This document shows, piece by piece, positions 51,981 to 63,155 of a stretch of DNA of 64,000 bases. How positions within the stretch are numbered: position 1 is the stretch's first letter; the number at the start of each line of letters is the position of its first letter. The notes under the pieces are model-generated. The model ran no database searches and had not been told where the DNA came from. It saw only the letters and a program-made list of their open reading frames with translations. The position numbers and the translations under genes are program-made. The DNA is taken from contig CAUYUJ010019888.1 of assembly GCA_963575745.1 (NCBI GenBank), positions 62,001 through 126,000 of the forward strand. Reading direction: 5' to 3'. The DNA comes from Prorocentrum cordatum (Eukaryota > Sar > Dinophyceae > Prorocentrales > Prorocentraceae).

Positions 51981-52224
51981 CAGTGGCGCACGCCTTGCAC
52001 TTCCGAGTGGATCGGTGCAGCTGGCAAGGGCTGAAGTGAGTTCGATCGTGCATGTCCCCGCAACGAGTGCATTGATAGTCTTTGTGTTGGGGGGCTGACC
52101 GTGACTGTGTTTCCCGTCGACTGGCACACGACTTGCAAGCCCGATTGGACTGCTGAAGTTGTGTTGTGGATAATGATTCTGCAGGCAGGGTCTCGCCACA
52201 ATCGAAGCAAGCGAATACAGACAT
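51975..52224 (-). CDS. Zinc-finger fragment with two Stc1-like CX2C pairs
   Basis: From ATG at 52224 the minus strand encodes two similar units. Residues 6-33 are CFDC, then TQLQQSNRACKSC. Residues 52-79 are CTRC, then FSPCQLHRSTRKCKAC. Each is CX2C-X20-CX2C with a conserved QL-x-x-S/R-x-R-x-CK-x-C tail, as in the Stc1 domain, a zinc fold named after a fission yeast RNAi-linked protein. Function here is unknown. An in-frame TAA lies nine codons upstream, which supports the ATG, although an exon start is possible. After about residue 83 the composition changes and the frame enters a TA microsatellite, so the true end or splice site is unseen. No partner exon was found. Confidence 0.5.
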
Positions 52225-52599
52225 CGAGGATGTGCCGTATGCGACAGCTTAAAAATGTAAGCCAACGGCTACGGATGCATGTGTGCGAACACGTGTGGAA
52301 AACAATGTTTCCTTAATGACTTGGAAGGGCCCTCGTGAAACCTCCATGGAACGATTATTCTGGGATGCGATAGGGCATAGGGCAGCAAGCATGCAGGCAA
52401 CGTACCGGAGCCTGGAAATGCTAAGGACATCTACCGAATTCCGGGGAAATGTGCCGAATCCCGGGTTCGCAGCCGATTTCCCGGGAATTTGGTTGCGAAC
52501 CCGGGATTTCAAGCATTTTGGTGTTTTGCGTGGGATGCCACTGTCTGGCAAACAACGGAGCAGCGCAGCGAAGCCGTTCCGGAGGTGGCGGTCAAGTGG
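52225..52599. other. Upstream side of the zinc-finger fragment; nothing else seen
   Basis: Mixed AT/GC sequence. CCGAATTCCGGGGAAATGTG and GAATCCCGGGTTC words recur at 52430-52510 with CCGGGAATT, a short degenerate repeat. No gene. Confidence 0.45.
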
Positions 52600-53175
52600 G
52601 GCGATTCAGCAGTTTTGAAGCCTCTTGGGGGGCCGTTTTGGCTGCCTTTTGGAGAGCCATTTTGGGGCCTCGTGGGTTCTTTTTGGGAGTCCTCGGGGCC
52701 TTTGGAAGCCTCTTGGGGCCTCTTGGGGCCCTCCTGGGGCCTCCTGGGGCCCACTTGGGGCGGAAAGTTAGATGTTTGAACTTTTGATCGCCCTGTGGGG
52801 GCTCGTTTGAAGCTTTCTCGGGGCCCTCTTGGGCCTTCTTGGGCGCCTCTTGGGCTGTTTCGGGGCGCTCCAGAGCCGTCTTGGGGCCGTGTTGGGGCCG
52901 TTTTGGGGGCCCCCCGGGCCATCTTGGGGCGCTCTTGAGGGCCTCTAGTTCTGTCTTGGAGCGTCGGAAAGCTAAAATGGCGAGAAAGCAGAAAACATCG
53001 AAAAACACATTGGAAAATTGACCATTTCGGCCTCCCGGGGCCGTCTTGGGGGGCTTCTTTGGGGCCGCTTGGGGCGTCTTGGGGGCTCCTGAGGCTGTCT
53101 TGGGGCTATCTTTGGCGTCTTGGAGCGCTTTGTGCCTGTCTTGGAGCGCTCTTGAGGCACTCGGGACCGCTTCAA
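52600..53175 (-). repeat. CCTCTTGGGG decamer array, opposite orientation
   Basis: CCTCTTGGGGCC and GTCTTGGGGC words repeat through the region. They are the reverse complement of the interior of the CCCCAAGAGG elements. Neither terminal ATTCGCCGGCCC end is recognisable. A non-repeat gap lies at about 52945-53030. Confidence 0.7.
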
Positions 53176-53281
53176 TGGGCGTCCGGAGGGTCCCAAAGTC
53201 CCAGGATCCCAGGAGTCCGGTTTGGGGGGGGGGGGGTGCGGGGTTTTGCGGCCGCCCGGGCTTGTAAAAATATAGGAAGAG

Positions 53282-53284
<3 letters not shown>

Positions 53285-53329
<45 letters not shown>

Positions 53330-53343
53330 CATATATATATACA
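53285..53343. repeat. TA microsatellite
   Basis: (TA)n with TATACATATATATACATAC at its end, adjoining the MITE-like element. Confidence 0.9.
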
Positions 53344-53523
53344 TACAACAAGAGCTCGACCACAATAGACCGTCCACAAGAAACCCAACCCTGAGACCCC
53401 AGGGTGTCCGTTGATGTTTGATGTGGGGACGTCACGCCTTTCATAGCAAAACCATCGAAGCCCAAGAAAAAGAGGGCAACCTGGAGGCAAGCAGGGTGTT
53501 TCTTGGCATGGGTTTCCACTGCA
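53344..53523 (+). mobile_element. MITE-like element with TACAGT ends, copy 4
   Basis: Starts TACAACAAGAGCTCGACC and ends GGGTTTCCACTGCA. Internal CAACCCTGAGACCCCAGGGT and AACCATCGAAGCCCAAGAAA. The left terminal repeat is the most eroded of the four copies. Confidence 0.7.
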
Positions 53524-53715
53524 GCATCCGCAATCGAAATGAATCGGATCGGCAGAAATTGGGAGCCAGGTCGGAAGAAGTCGAATCGGCGGAAATTGGC
53601 GGGCTAGCAAGGCCTCCACTGAGACACCGAGGCTCAAATCGGAATCCGAGGTCGAATAGAAGGCATCGATCGAAATGAACCGAATCGAGTCGGAGGAGTC
53701 GAACTGAGCCCTGGC
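53524..53715 (+). repeat. GAATCGG-rich dispersed module, copy 2
   Basis: AATGAATCGGATCGGCAG, GTCGAATCGGCGGAAATTGG and GAACCGAATCGAGTCGGAGG, ending at GAGCCCTGGC, parallel to 2940-3180. Confidence 0.6.
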
Positions 53716-54599
53716 ACGCGAGGTCTGGGAGCGGCAATGCCTGGGCATTCCGCCCTGGCATGATGGCGCCCTGGCATCGGGAAGCTGGGGCAGGCGCTCT
53801 CTGGCTCGGGGCATCGATGCGGCGTGCTGGAGGGTGCCGCTGTGGGAACTCCCGGTCGTGGACCTGCACCCAGGAGGCACTCATCGGAGCGCATGGGCCC
53901 GAGGACAGCACAGGGGCCCCCCCTTCGCTGTCTTTTGCTCTGGTGCACAGGGGTATCCTCGACAGGCCCGTGGCCACTGGGCCAAGTCTTCGTCGGCGCC
54001 CGCAGCGAATCCAAGAAAGTTGCGCAGCAGCGGGTGGCCTCCCTGTCGCACGATGCGAGGCGCAGGCGCGTGGCTGCGCTTCGACTGCAGGCTCCGTCTC
54101 TGGATCTTCGGCTGCGGCCGCCACCGCGTGCCCGTGCGAAGAGGCGATGCCAGCACAGCGCTCCGCAGCATGGCTCTGCGAGAGGGGGGCCCGCCAGCTT
54201 GGGTACCACACCAGTCGGGTGCACACGTGCATTACGGCTAAACCGAAGCAAGCGCACCTGGTACAATCCACGCTTGCATCGCGAAGAACGCACCCCTTGC
54301 GACTGGGTGTGCGTGCAACCGTCCCCGCTTGCGCCGCTCCCTGCTTCATCTTGGCCCTGGGCCGGGATGAAGCAGGGCGCTGCGTGCGGAGCGGCACCGC
54401 GCAGCCTGGCACTCCACGTCCGACCCTGCAGCGCGGAGGCAGCGAGCAGCGAGCAGCGAGGCGTGGCTCCTCGGGGCTCGTCGGCGGAGCCGAGTGGCTG
54501 CGGCGTCGGCTGCCTCTGCTCCCGCTGCGGCCCGCGCTGCTTACCCCCTGCCCCCTTCCCCCCCGCCCCGCCCAGCCACTGGCCCCGCTCCAGGCCGGA
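53716..54599 (+). other. Long open frames, no recognised gene
   Basis: A plus frame is open from 53760 to 54764 (334 codons), but the other plus frames and one minus frame are also long. Composition is Arg/Ala/Ser-rich without motif. AGCGAGCAGC is repeated near 54440. The frame ends in a dispersed module, which argues against one native gene. Confidence 0.4.
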
Positions 54600-54770
54600 C
54601 GTGTCCCCCTACAGGCGGACTTGTTGCACGACAAATCACAAAACAGAGTCAAAACATATTCAAGCCTGGTGACAAGATATTCGAGACGATCGTCCCCGGA
54701 CTATGCTGTGACTGTGCTTGAAGACTCCTCCCCGCAGAGGGCCATGCCCGACTCAATCCTCTAGGGCCCC
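54600..54770 (+). repeat. Dispersed module near a GGGCCATGCCC end, copy 3
   Basis: CTACAGGCGGACTTGTTGC, an A-rich stretch, GTGACTGTGCTTGAAGACTC and CGCAGAGGGCCATGCCCGAC follow the order of 21735 and 34735. Confidence 0.5.
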
Positions 54771-56214
54771 CCGAGAGGTTGCATAGGATCGCCTGCACGC
54801 AGGAGTGACCCTGGGCTCTAGAGCGACCTTTGGTGCGCGGCCTCGGGGGCGCCCGTGGGGGCCCAACGCAATCGCGCAAGCCAGCATTGCCGCGCTGCAT
54901 CAACGATCGTCGGGGCGCCACTCGAAATATGTGCCAGCGGGCAACCGCGGAATTCCGCTGATTGAATTCGAGCGCCTCGAATGGCACTTTGAAGGCGCTG
55001 CGAAAGCAGACGGCCTTCTGGAGGCCGGGCGGAATGCAGCGGGCGATCGCACGGTCTCCTGAGAGCGGCGCGAGCACGGCCGTGGACGGCGTCGGGCAGG
55101 TACCCGAAATGGGGGTGGCACGATGTTGCTCCCATCGAATTTAACGGCCACATCCCAGAAATACCGAAAAGTGTCGAAACAGTTCGGAAACACAGAAAAG
55201 TATCGAAAGAGTGTCGAATGAGTATCGCCTCCCAGGGCCCGACAGGTGAAAATCCTTAAGTTTCGATGCTTTCCTGGTGCTCGAAATTCCTCTCTGGTGA
55301 TCCAGGCTAAAGTAGGTTGGAACATCATAGGGCTGGCAGGTTCCAGAGCCATGGCAATACACAGTTGGCGATCGGCTTCGCTCACCTCGCAAGTAGTACG
55401 GGCAAAATGTGTGTTGTGTGCGGCCGGAGGACAAAACATTGCGTGCGCCGTCGTCCTATCGCTTCGGCTGCCCTCCCGAATTCCTGTACCACTCCTGCGG
55501 AAGATGGAGGCTTGGTTATCAAAGGGTAGCAGTTTGCAATTGCTTCGCGACTTTCGCGGCGTCTATTCAGACGATTTCCCGATGGTTCGCGATTTAATTT
55601 TTCAATTCTGCGTTTGTGCTGAGATTTTCTGGTCGTGAGGCGTGCGCCTGATGCCTTCAACCCACGGTCACGATCCGATGTATTCCTGTGCGACATTGCT
55701 GTCGTTGCCAAGTCTGTCGGCCGCTTCGTCGCCGGTTTCTGCGATGAGGTAAGCAATTGGCGGTCAATTGGAGTTGGCTTCTCCATGCGGACCTTCCTCG
55801 CTCGGAGCCCTGACTTATCCGTCGCTTGTGCCGTGGGCTGTTGTTAGTTCTGGGTGACGGTTTCGTGCTGGTGGTGCAGAGCCGTCTTGGGGTGCCTGCG
55901 ACCATTCGTAACATGCGTCGTCGGGTGCATCGTAGTTGTCGTAGAGGCTCAATCAGAGTTCGAGTTGCCACCAGCACAGTGCCTTGCCGGCAGCCACGAG
56001 AGCACGAACATCCTGCCGCTTGCCGTGCTCGGCCTCAGCGAAGGCCAGAGCCGCGGCGCATTCCCTCCCCTTTGGCTCGACCAATTTGGCCTTGCAGTTG
56101 ACCCCAGGCTGCAGCACTCTGTCAGGGCGGCATCAGTGACCGGCCCGCCGCGCGACGAATCGGAAGACGAAGCTAAGGCCGGGACAGAATCGGACCGGGC
56201 CAGATAGGGTGTCT
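54771..56214. other. No recognised gene; small TCGAAA repeat
   Basis: GAAAAGTGTCGAAAC/GAAAAGTATCGAAAG words repeat at 55165-55225. Minus 54900-55439 and plus 55246-55638 are open frames of about 180 and 130 codons with ordinary-looking composition but no family I recognise. Confidence 0.45.
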
Positions 56215-56580
56215 CTGAGATCCGGCGGCTCTGGAGGAGCTATCGGGCTCCCCAGCCGTTCCACAGCGATCGGGGACGCTCTGAGAGCATTCAGAACGCG
56301 GCGGAACAGTGGCTCCTGGTCGTTCTGAAATCCGGCGGCTCTGGAGGAGCTATCGGGCTCCCCGGCCGTCCCACAGCGATCGGGGACGCTCGGAGAGCAC
56401 TCCGAACGCGGCGGAAGAGTGGCTCCTGGTCGCAGCACCGCCCGAAATCGTTCTGGAGGAGCTATCGGGCTCCCCGGCCGTCCCACAGCGATCGGGGACG
56501 CTCGGAGAGCACTCCGAACGCGGCGGGACAATGGCTCCTGGTCGTGGCACCGCCCGGAATCGCTCCCTTGGGAGCACGGT
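56215..56580 (+). repeat. ~118-bp tandem repeat, three units
   Basis: GGAGGAGCTATCGGGCTCCC starts at about 56232, 56343 and 56455, each followed by CCACAGCGATCGGGGACGCT, GAGAGCACTCCGAACGCGGC and GTGGCTCCTGGTCG. The first two units begin with ATCCGGCGGCTCTGG, the module also found beside foldbacks at 28.3 and 30.05 kb. Confidence 0.9.
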
Positions 56581-56626
56581 CGGCGGTGGCCAGGTGCCGA
56601 TCCTCCTGACGACCTACCAGGCCACC

Positions 56627-56770
56627 CCCAACCCAACCCGAAGACCCGAATTTCGGGTTGGGGGGGGGGGGGCTATAGGGCTCCACACGTGTTTTTTTTT
56701 CCAGGTTTCCCGACCCCCCCCCCCCCACACTGGAAATCGAGGGCAAATCTGAGCCTTCGGGTTGGGTTGG
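56627..56770. mobile_element. 144-bp element with perfect 17-bp terminal inverted repeats
   Basis: CCCAACCCAACCCGAAG (56627-56643) and CTTCGGGTTGGGTTGGG (56754-56770) are perfect inverted repeats. With one gap they extend outward through CCACC/GGTGG. The interior has a G homopolymer, a T homopolymer, a C homopolymer and CTGGAAATCGAGGGCAAAT. A degenerate copy is at 20965-21150. Confidence 0.85.
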
Positions 56771-57639
56771 GGTGGTTTGGTGGGCGTCGAGCCTTCGGCG
56801 AAGCGGCGAAGCTCGCCCAGACGGGCTGCCGCGCATGGCAGCCGGCAGCGGCGGGCAGACCCTCGTCCGACACCTGCTGCGCCTCGGCCCCGCCTGCGCC
56901 TCGGGCACCGCCAAGGGGCTCGAGGTAAGCCGGCACAGTCGGGGCGTTGACCCGAGGAACCCTCCTCCTCCTCCCTCCTCCTCCCTCCTCCTCCCTCCTC
57001 CTCCCTCCTGCTCCCTCCTCCTCCTCCTCCTCCTCCTCCTCTTCATCATCCTCCTCCGCCTCCGCCTCCGCCTCCGCCCCTTTTTCCCATAGGTTCAACC
57101 TCGATTGCCCATGGAAAACCTCAGGAAAACCCGAGGCAAACTTCGGAACAATCAAGGAACACCGAGCCCCTCCCCAACGAAAAGGGTTCCTTCTGCAGCG
57201 CCCCGACTGTAGGCCCCGCCTGTACTTGCGGCCTCCGATTCCGACGATCACCCCTCCCAACCACATCGGATGTTTGATGGGCGCCATCTCCAGCCTCGCG
57301 CTGTGCAAAGTGGGTAAGAAGTGACGTCGCTTCGCGCGTGGCCAGTAAGCTCCTGGGCTTTGCTTTTGGCACGTCCTGCGTAGCCCGAGCGGAGTTCCTG
57401 TGTCCGAGTCGCAATCCAAGCGGCGTTTCTTAAACTGGGCGGCCGTGGAGCATCCTGCGCAATGGAAGAACAACAGATGAAAGAAAACAAGCAGAGCCCC
57501 CACGGCAACGTCCGGCCGCCTGCTCCAGGCGGCACTCGGACGAGTTGCCCCCAAGGCCGTCGTCACACCTCGGACCGCCGAGGCAGAGGGAGGGATGCCA
57601 CACGGGAAGTGGATGAGGAGTGGTGCAGGGAGAGAGGGG
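56771..57639. other. CTC tract and unassigned sequence
   Basis: (CTC)n with CTCC units at about 56960-57080. Other parts are mixed sequence with overlapping short frames. No gene. Confidence 0.5.
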
Positions 57640-58120
57640 AGGCGAGCTAGGTGCGCTCGCGCCATATCTGACATCCGAACCCTCCTTTTCCTTCTCCTCC
57701 TCCTCCTCCTAATTCCCCCTTCTTCTTCCTCCTCCTCCTCCTTCTCCTCCTCCTCCTCCTCCTCCTCCTCCTCCTTCTCCTCCCACACCGTCCCATTGCG
57801 CTGTTTCTCTTCAATGTCCGCCGACAGGTGCCATAGCAGACTGGACCCCCCAACATGACCCCATGGTGCCATGAGGAATCGCAAAGGGAGAGCTGCGTCC
57901 AGAGGGGACGGATGAACGCAGGAAGAGGAGGATGAGGAAACAGGGCAACGATGAGGAACAGCACCAGCAGGAGCAGGAGTGGGAGAAGCAGGAAGTGCAG
58001 GATTACTAGGGGAAGGCGGGGGAGAGGAAAGGAGCGAGGGCGACAGCAATGAGGAAGAATTCGGATCCGAAAGGGCGGCCCTCGATGGGGCGAAAGCGTC
58101 GTCCTGAACGATGGCAGCAG
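57640..58120 (+). repeat. Dispersed duplicate, copy 2 (partner at 18.4 kb)
   Basis: AGCTAGGTGCGCTCGCGCCA, TATCTGACATCCGAACCCTC, a (CTC)n insertion absent from copy 1 (57680-57785), GAAGAGGAGGATGAGGAAAC, GGGGAAGGCGGGGGAGAGG and CGTCCTGAACGATGG. Confidence 0.7.
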
Positions 58121-60282
58121 AGTGCTGATCCTAAAGTGAGGCCAGCGCTGCAGCGAGAGCACCAAACACCGAGAATTGCTGGATTGGAAAAGCATGTGAT
58201 GGACCAACTTTTGAAATCCTGCGCATACAAGAACAAGACGCGGATGGGGGCTGGCAAGCCACTCCCCGGCCATCGTCGAGGGGAGGGGGGAGAGCCGTAT
58301 TCATATCGAGCAGGTGTAGAACAGGATAAAGGGTTGAGGGGGGAGAGAAGGCATCGAAATGCGAAGTCGTGCGGTATAGCTGACAGGGAAAACCTTGGTA
58401 TGAAGGCGCGACTGGACATAACATCGAAGGCATCGTGGCAACCATCGGGTCAACAACACTAGTAACGATACTATCGAATGCCATGCTCCTTTGTGTGCAA
58501 GCGATCCGTCCGCGAAGAACTGTTCATCTTCTACGTGACCAATACGGATGTGAATCGGCATCGAGCCAGTCCCAACGGTCCACAAAACGCCCAACCGGCA
58601 GGTCGAAAAACTCAGAACGAACTGTGATAGTGAACAGCGCCCTCATCGCAACCATGTTCAAACAGGACGGAGGCATAAACTTTCCACTCATCGCCTGCGT
58701 GGGGTTGCGTTCTTGTCAGACCCTTAAAGTTCCCGTGAAGCAATCCTATTGTCTTCGCGCCACTTCCTCTTTGAATGTCCTGTATTCTGACGGTGCTGCT
58801 CCCAAATAATTCTTCTCGGGATATTCCAACATCCCGATTGCACTATTACGGCCTACCTAGAATGTCTACGACATGCCCGCTGTAGTCTTGCGGTGGCCAA
58901 AATTACGGCTGATCTTTTCTGATCAGATCCGGTAAACCGCTTTTGTGTGGGCGAACAGGAACGTCAACATCGTGCGGCAGCAGCCTTGTGGAAAACGTAT
59001 GGGCGAAATGGATACCTAACATTCGTGCGACAAGATTGTGTGGTGAGGGTCCGTGATAATTGGCGACAACTAAATCAGTAACCTTTCGGCTGTCTCACGA
59101 GGAATCAATCGGCGTCCTGAGGCCCAAGGACATGAATCGAATGCCCGAAACCCGCAGGCCTCCTGAAAAGACCAATCGGATTCTCGGGGATGCTCAGGAC
59201 TCATGAATAAATTATTTTGACACTTTTGGGGACCATTCGACTTCGCGCAAGGAGACACAAGACTCATCTGGAAATCCTGGCGGTTACGGACGGGAGAAAT
59301 CTGCAGAATTCCAGAAGGAGTCCGTTGAATTCCACCAGGGGAATTGGCATCGGAATTGGGCATCCTTGGAAATCCCGCGGGAGCCAACATGAAACGCTTG
59401 TGGAAGTTCTTTCGGGCTCTTCTAAGGCTCCGTCGTTCTCCTCCCGTCCTCGTAATCGAAACAATGAAAATCTTGTTTGGGGACTTTCTGATCATCGGCG
59501 GGCTGGGTCCAGCAAGCGGTCGACGAACGGCGGGGCGCGACGGAAACGACTCACGCACAGAGGCGTGTCTTGACACACACCAAGGTCTCAACATACATTG
59601 CCGTCGGGGCTTCGCTGGGTGGACGCGCTGCTGCGCCCCGCCACTTGCAGCACCGCTTCTGTACTGGTCTGTCTCCGGTGGGACCCCTCCCCACCAAACC
59701 CTCTAGGGAGGCTACAGCTGGCACCACTGTCCATTCCCTGCAGCCGGCGCAGGGCCACTCCTGCTGCATTTGCCGCCTGGGATGCCGCCACCTCCCAGCC
59801 CCGCTGTACGGGGACATCTTCGGTTTGGCTCTGCACTTCCCGTCGCTGTACGTCCTCTTCAAACGCTGCAGCCCTGCCCCAACTCCTGGGTGTGGCCGCG
59901 TCGCCGCTCCGCGCCCGCTGCCAGGGGAGCAGCACCGGCTGGCCGCCCCGGCCGCTCCGCGAAGCGTGCGTGAAGCATTGGTCCCGTCCGCTGTTTGGTT
60001 AGTAATTTCGCTCAGGACATCCGCAAGAATGTGACAACTGGACGCACCACTCACGCAGATCTCGACGTCACGGTCCAAACTCAGATGGGATTCCTTAGTA
60101 TTGTAAACTAACATAAACAACTTCAAAAGCATAATGGCTTTCAATGGTGCTGAGCATCAGCTTTCTAACATTGCAGTTGAACATGCGACAATTTCCTACA
60201 ATCGAGCCATTTTTGAAACCCATTCATGGAAAAGGCGAGTTCGCCTGAGACATCCTTCCAACATCGAGCCCTGACGTACAAC
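58121..60282. other. No recognised feature
   Basis: Longest stretch of repeat-poor sequence in the window. Frames of about 65-200 codons on both strands (for example minus 59551-60144) show no motif, targeting signal or repeat I recognise. Unspliced exons of an unknown gene cannot be excluded. Confidence 0.4.
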
Positions 60283-60529
60283 AAACATGATACACACAGA
60301 ACGCACACTTCACACACAACAAACACAAACCACGCGCACACACAACACACACGACACACCGACCACACATACCACGCAGAACGCACATACGGCACAAATA
60401 GCGCACACAACAAACAACACACCTACACACTGACAAAACTCACACCTAACACAGGCACGCACATATTACACACCACACACACACATATCCTGCACGTGTT
60501 TGTGTGAGCTTTCGTGCGCACGTGCCACT

Positions 60530-60568
<39 letters not shown>

Positions 60569-60625
60569 GTAGATGTATATGTGCAAGTACATGTGTACAT
60601 GTATATATATACACACATATTTATA
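60283..60625. repeat. CA-rich tract and TA microsatellite
   Basis: ACACA-rich sequence at 60290-60490, then (TA)n at 60538-60565 and TGTATATATATACAC at 60598-60620. Confidence 0.9.
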
Positions 60626-61164
60626 CATAGAGATATTGCTATGAGAAGGAGGAAGAGGGAACGCCATTACAAAACTTCACCCGACCCGGCCTCGAAGGTT
60701 GCGCGAATCAACACAAGTCGCCAAGCAAACCGGACACACCATACAAGCCGGCCTGAGATAAGCAAACACCTGCACTGGACCGCGGCCTGAGGGATGAACG
60801 AGCGTGCCGCGCCAGGAACGGGAGAGGAAAGAGTGGGGAGGAGAGAGCGCCAGCGAGGCAAGGAGGGACAAAGAAAAGGGATGCCTAATGCGGCCGAGCG
60901 GCTGCTGGCACTGGACAAGAGCTGCACAGGCACAGCTGAGCACGCACGGAGGGGGAAACAGCAACAGCTTCACAAGCCGCTCCGGCAGGGCGGGCAGGGC
61001 AGGGCGGAAGCAGAGGCTCGCCACGGCCACACACCTCAGCCACACGGTGGGGCGCAGCGAACCCATTTGCGAAGGAGAGAAGGAAGGAGGAAGAAGCAGA
61101 GGAGAGGGAGGAGGATAGCAGGGAACGAGGTCAAACTCTGGTGTTCCAAGCGGTGGTTATGCAT
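60626..61164. other. Nothing recognised
   Basis: Purine-rich sequence without known motif. It ends at a TA/TG-rich tract (61165-61227). Confidence 0.5.
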
Positions 61165-61227
61165 GTATATGTATATATATATATATGTATATATACATAC
61201 ATATGAATGTATACATGAGCATATATG

Positions 61228-61430
61228 GCGGATTCCGGAAACCCAGACTCCGAAAACGTTTTCATCTCTTGGGGACGCACATTTAAAACTTCCGCTACCT
61301 TCCGCCGCCCTTTCGCCGGCTTCCGCCGGAGGAGGCGGCCTCGTTTTACTTCCGCCGCCTTCTGCCGACCTTCCGCCGACTTCCGCCGCGAAAGAGACGA
61401 CAACTACTTCGGTCCTCGAAAGCAAGGCGC
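61228..61430 (+). repeat. TTCCGCC-rich dispersed element, copy 3
   Basis: GCGGATTCCGGAAACCC, GTTTTCATCTCTTGGG, CTTCCGCC heptamers around CGGAGGAGGCGGCC, then GAAAGAGACGACAACTAC and CCTCGAAAGC. Very close to copy 1 although 59 kb away. Confidence 0.8.
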
Positions 61431-61439
61431 TTTACTGAA

Positions 61440-61767
61440 CGCCCCATATGTGACATGATCCCAGGTCGAGGGTTCACAGCCCCCCCAGATGGGACGGGTC
61501 CAAGGGTTCCACAGGCCCCCCCCAGATAGAGCAGGGGACGGGGGGCGACGACGCCAACGCCGACGCCGACGCCGACGCAGGCGACGATGACGCCGACGAC
61601 GACGACGACCACGACGCCGACAACGACGCCGACAACGATGCCGACGGACGACGGATGACGCCGACTACGACGCCGACAACGACGACGATACCGACGCCGA
61701 CGACGCCAACGCCGACGCCGACGCCGACGTCGACGGGCGACGACGACGACGACGAAGACGACGACGC

Positions 61768-61807
<40 letters not shown>

Positions 61808-62330
61808 AGCGACGACGACGACGACGAACCACCCCACACCCACAGAGGGGGGGGGCACGGGTGCCCTCCACCACGCCACGCCCACAGAGCCACGCCAACA
61901 AGTGGGGGGGAGGAACCCATGCGCGAGGCCTTCGCGAGGCTCACGGGCGTACCGACCTAGCGTGGGCGGGGGCTCGATTCCAACCCTGGATCATATGATG
62001 CTGGGTCGAGGGTTCACAGCGCCCCCACCCAGAAGGGATGAGCCCGCGGGTACCACAGCTCCCCCCCTTTCCAGATGGGATGGGGGACGAACGGTGACGC
62101 CGACGCCGGCGACGACGCCGATGCCGACGACGACGCCGACGACGACGCCGACGCCGACGACTACGATGCCGACGCCGACGCCGACGCCGACGACGCCGAC
62201 GCGGACGCCGACGCCGACGGACGACGACGACGACGACGACGCCGACGAACCACCCCACACCCACAGGTGGGGGTGGCACGGGCGCCCTCCACCACGCCAC
62301 GCCCACACGGCCACGACTACATGGGGCGGG
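61440..62330 (+). repeat. ~530-bp tandem duplication around GAC microsatellites
   Basis: Unit 1 starts GGTCGAGGGTTCACAGCCCC (61464) and unit 2 GGTCGAGGGTTCACAGCGCC (62003). Each runs through CCCAGATGGGA, a GACGCC/GAC microsatellite (61540-61830 and 62095-62245), and a shared end ACCACCCCACACCCACAG, then CCCTCCACCACGCCACGCCC. The microsatellite part differs in length between units. Confidence 0.85.
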
Positions 62331-63155
62331 GCAGCAATGGGGGGGATGGATCCCATCTGCATTTCGGGGGCAACCCTGGACACCCAGGATCATGCATGTA
62401 TGTGTGGGTGTCGTAGCTCGGGCAGTCCCGACCAAATAGAAACTGCGAATGGCTATTCACAATCCGTCCCGTGTGATTCCCCAGCGCGGCATCCTTACTT
62501 AACTGTTTGGTCGTGGCACGCTGATGGCCACGTAGCGCGTGCGAAGGTGATTCAGGGTGTTTGCTTCGCGACCCGTGCGTGTGGACGACATACATGCGTG
62601 CTGTAATGGCGTTGGAAGGTGTATGGTATGTACGCTCGTTGCGTCGACTCTGCTTGTTATTGGCGCAAATGGCATGTGCATGATATTAACGTGCGTCGTG
62701 CGAACTTTGGTGAAATGTATGTGAGATGGTGCTCTGCCGTACATGTATGCTGCGGGTGTGGGTTGTGCATGCGTGAACATCACATATGCTATTGGTGTCT
62801 CGAACTGGGCCATATTCCCAAAGCGTGTGTGTTGTTCCTGAGGCATGCTAATGGTGACACGCGCAGGTGTCTGCCACTGGCGTATCCTACTAATGCATGT
62901 TATTGGTTCGCAGTCTTGGTGTACAGTGCTGATGTGTGTCATTGTGTATGCTATGGGAGCCTGTTCTGGTACGTGGAATGCATAGATACACGTTGCTGCT
63001 GCGTGTTAGTGGCATGGTGCTGCTCTCGTGCGCGATGGTGTAAAGTATTGACGCTTGGCACTGGTTGCTATTATCGGAGTCTGCTCCTGGTGTAAATCAT
63101 GAATGTGTGTGATTGTTGTGCTCTTGTCGGTGCTTTGGAATCGCAGCTTACGTGA
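62331..63155 (+). other. AT-richer stretch with weak ~110-130 bp periodicity, no gene
   Basis: GCTATTGG/GTTATTGG words recur near 62656, 62787, 62898 and 63067 with GTGT-rich context. A plus frame (62619-63095) is Cys/Tyr-rich only because of TGT/TGC words. No known family. Confidence 0.4.

Noticed and set aside
53760-54764. 334-codon plus-strand frame as a gene
   Set aside because: Other plus frames and a minus frame are comparably long, composition is GC-driven, and the end runs into a repeat module found at two other sites.
60283-60490. Telomere-like or regulatory CA repeat
   Set aside because: It is an irregular CA-rich microsatellite without a telomeric unit.
62619-63095. Cys-rich secreted protein frame
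   Set aside because: The Cys and Tyr content follows from TGT/TGC and TAT words in a diverged AT-rich repeat; there is no signal peptide or regular Cys pattern.
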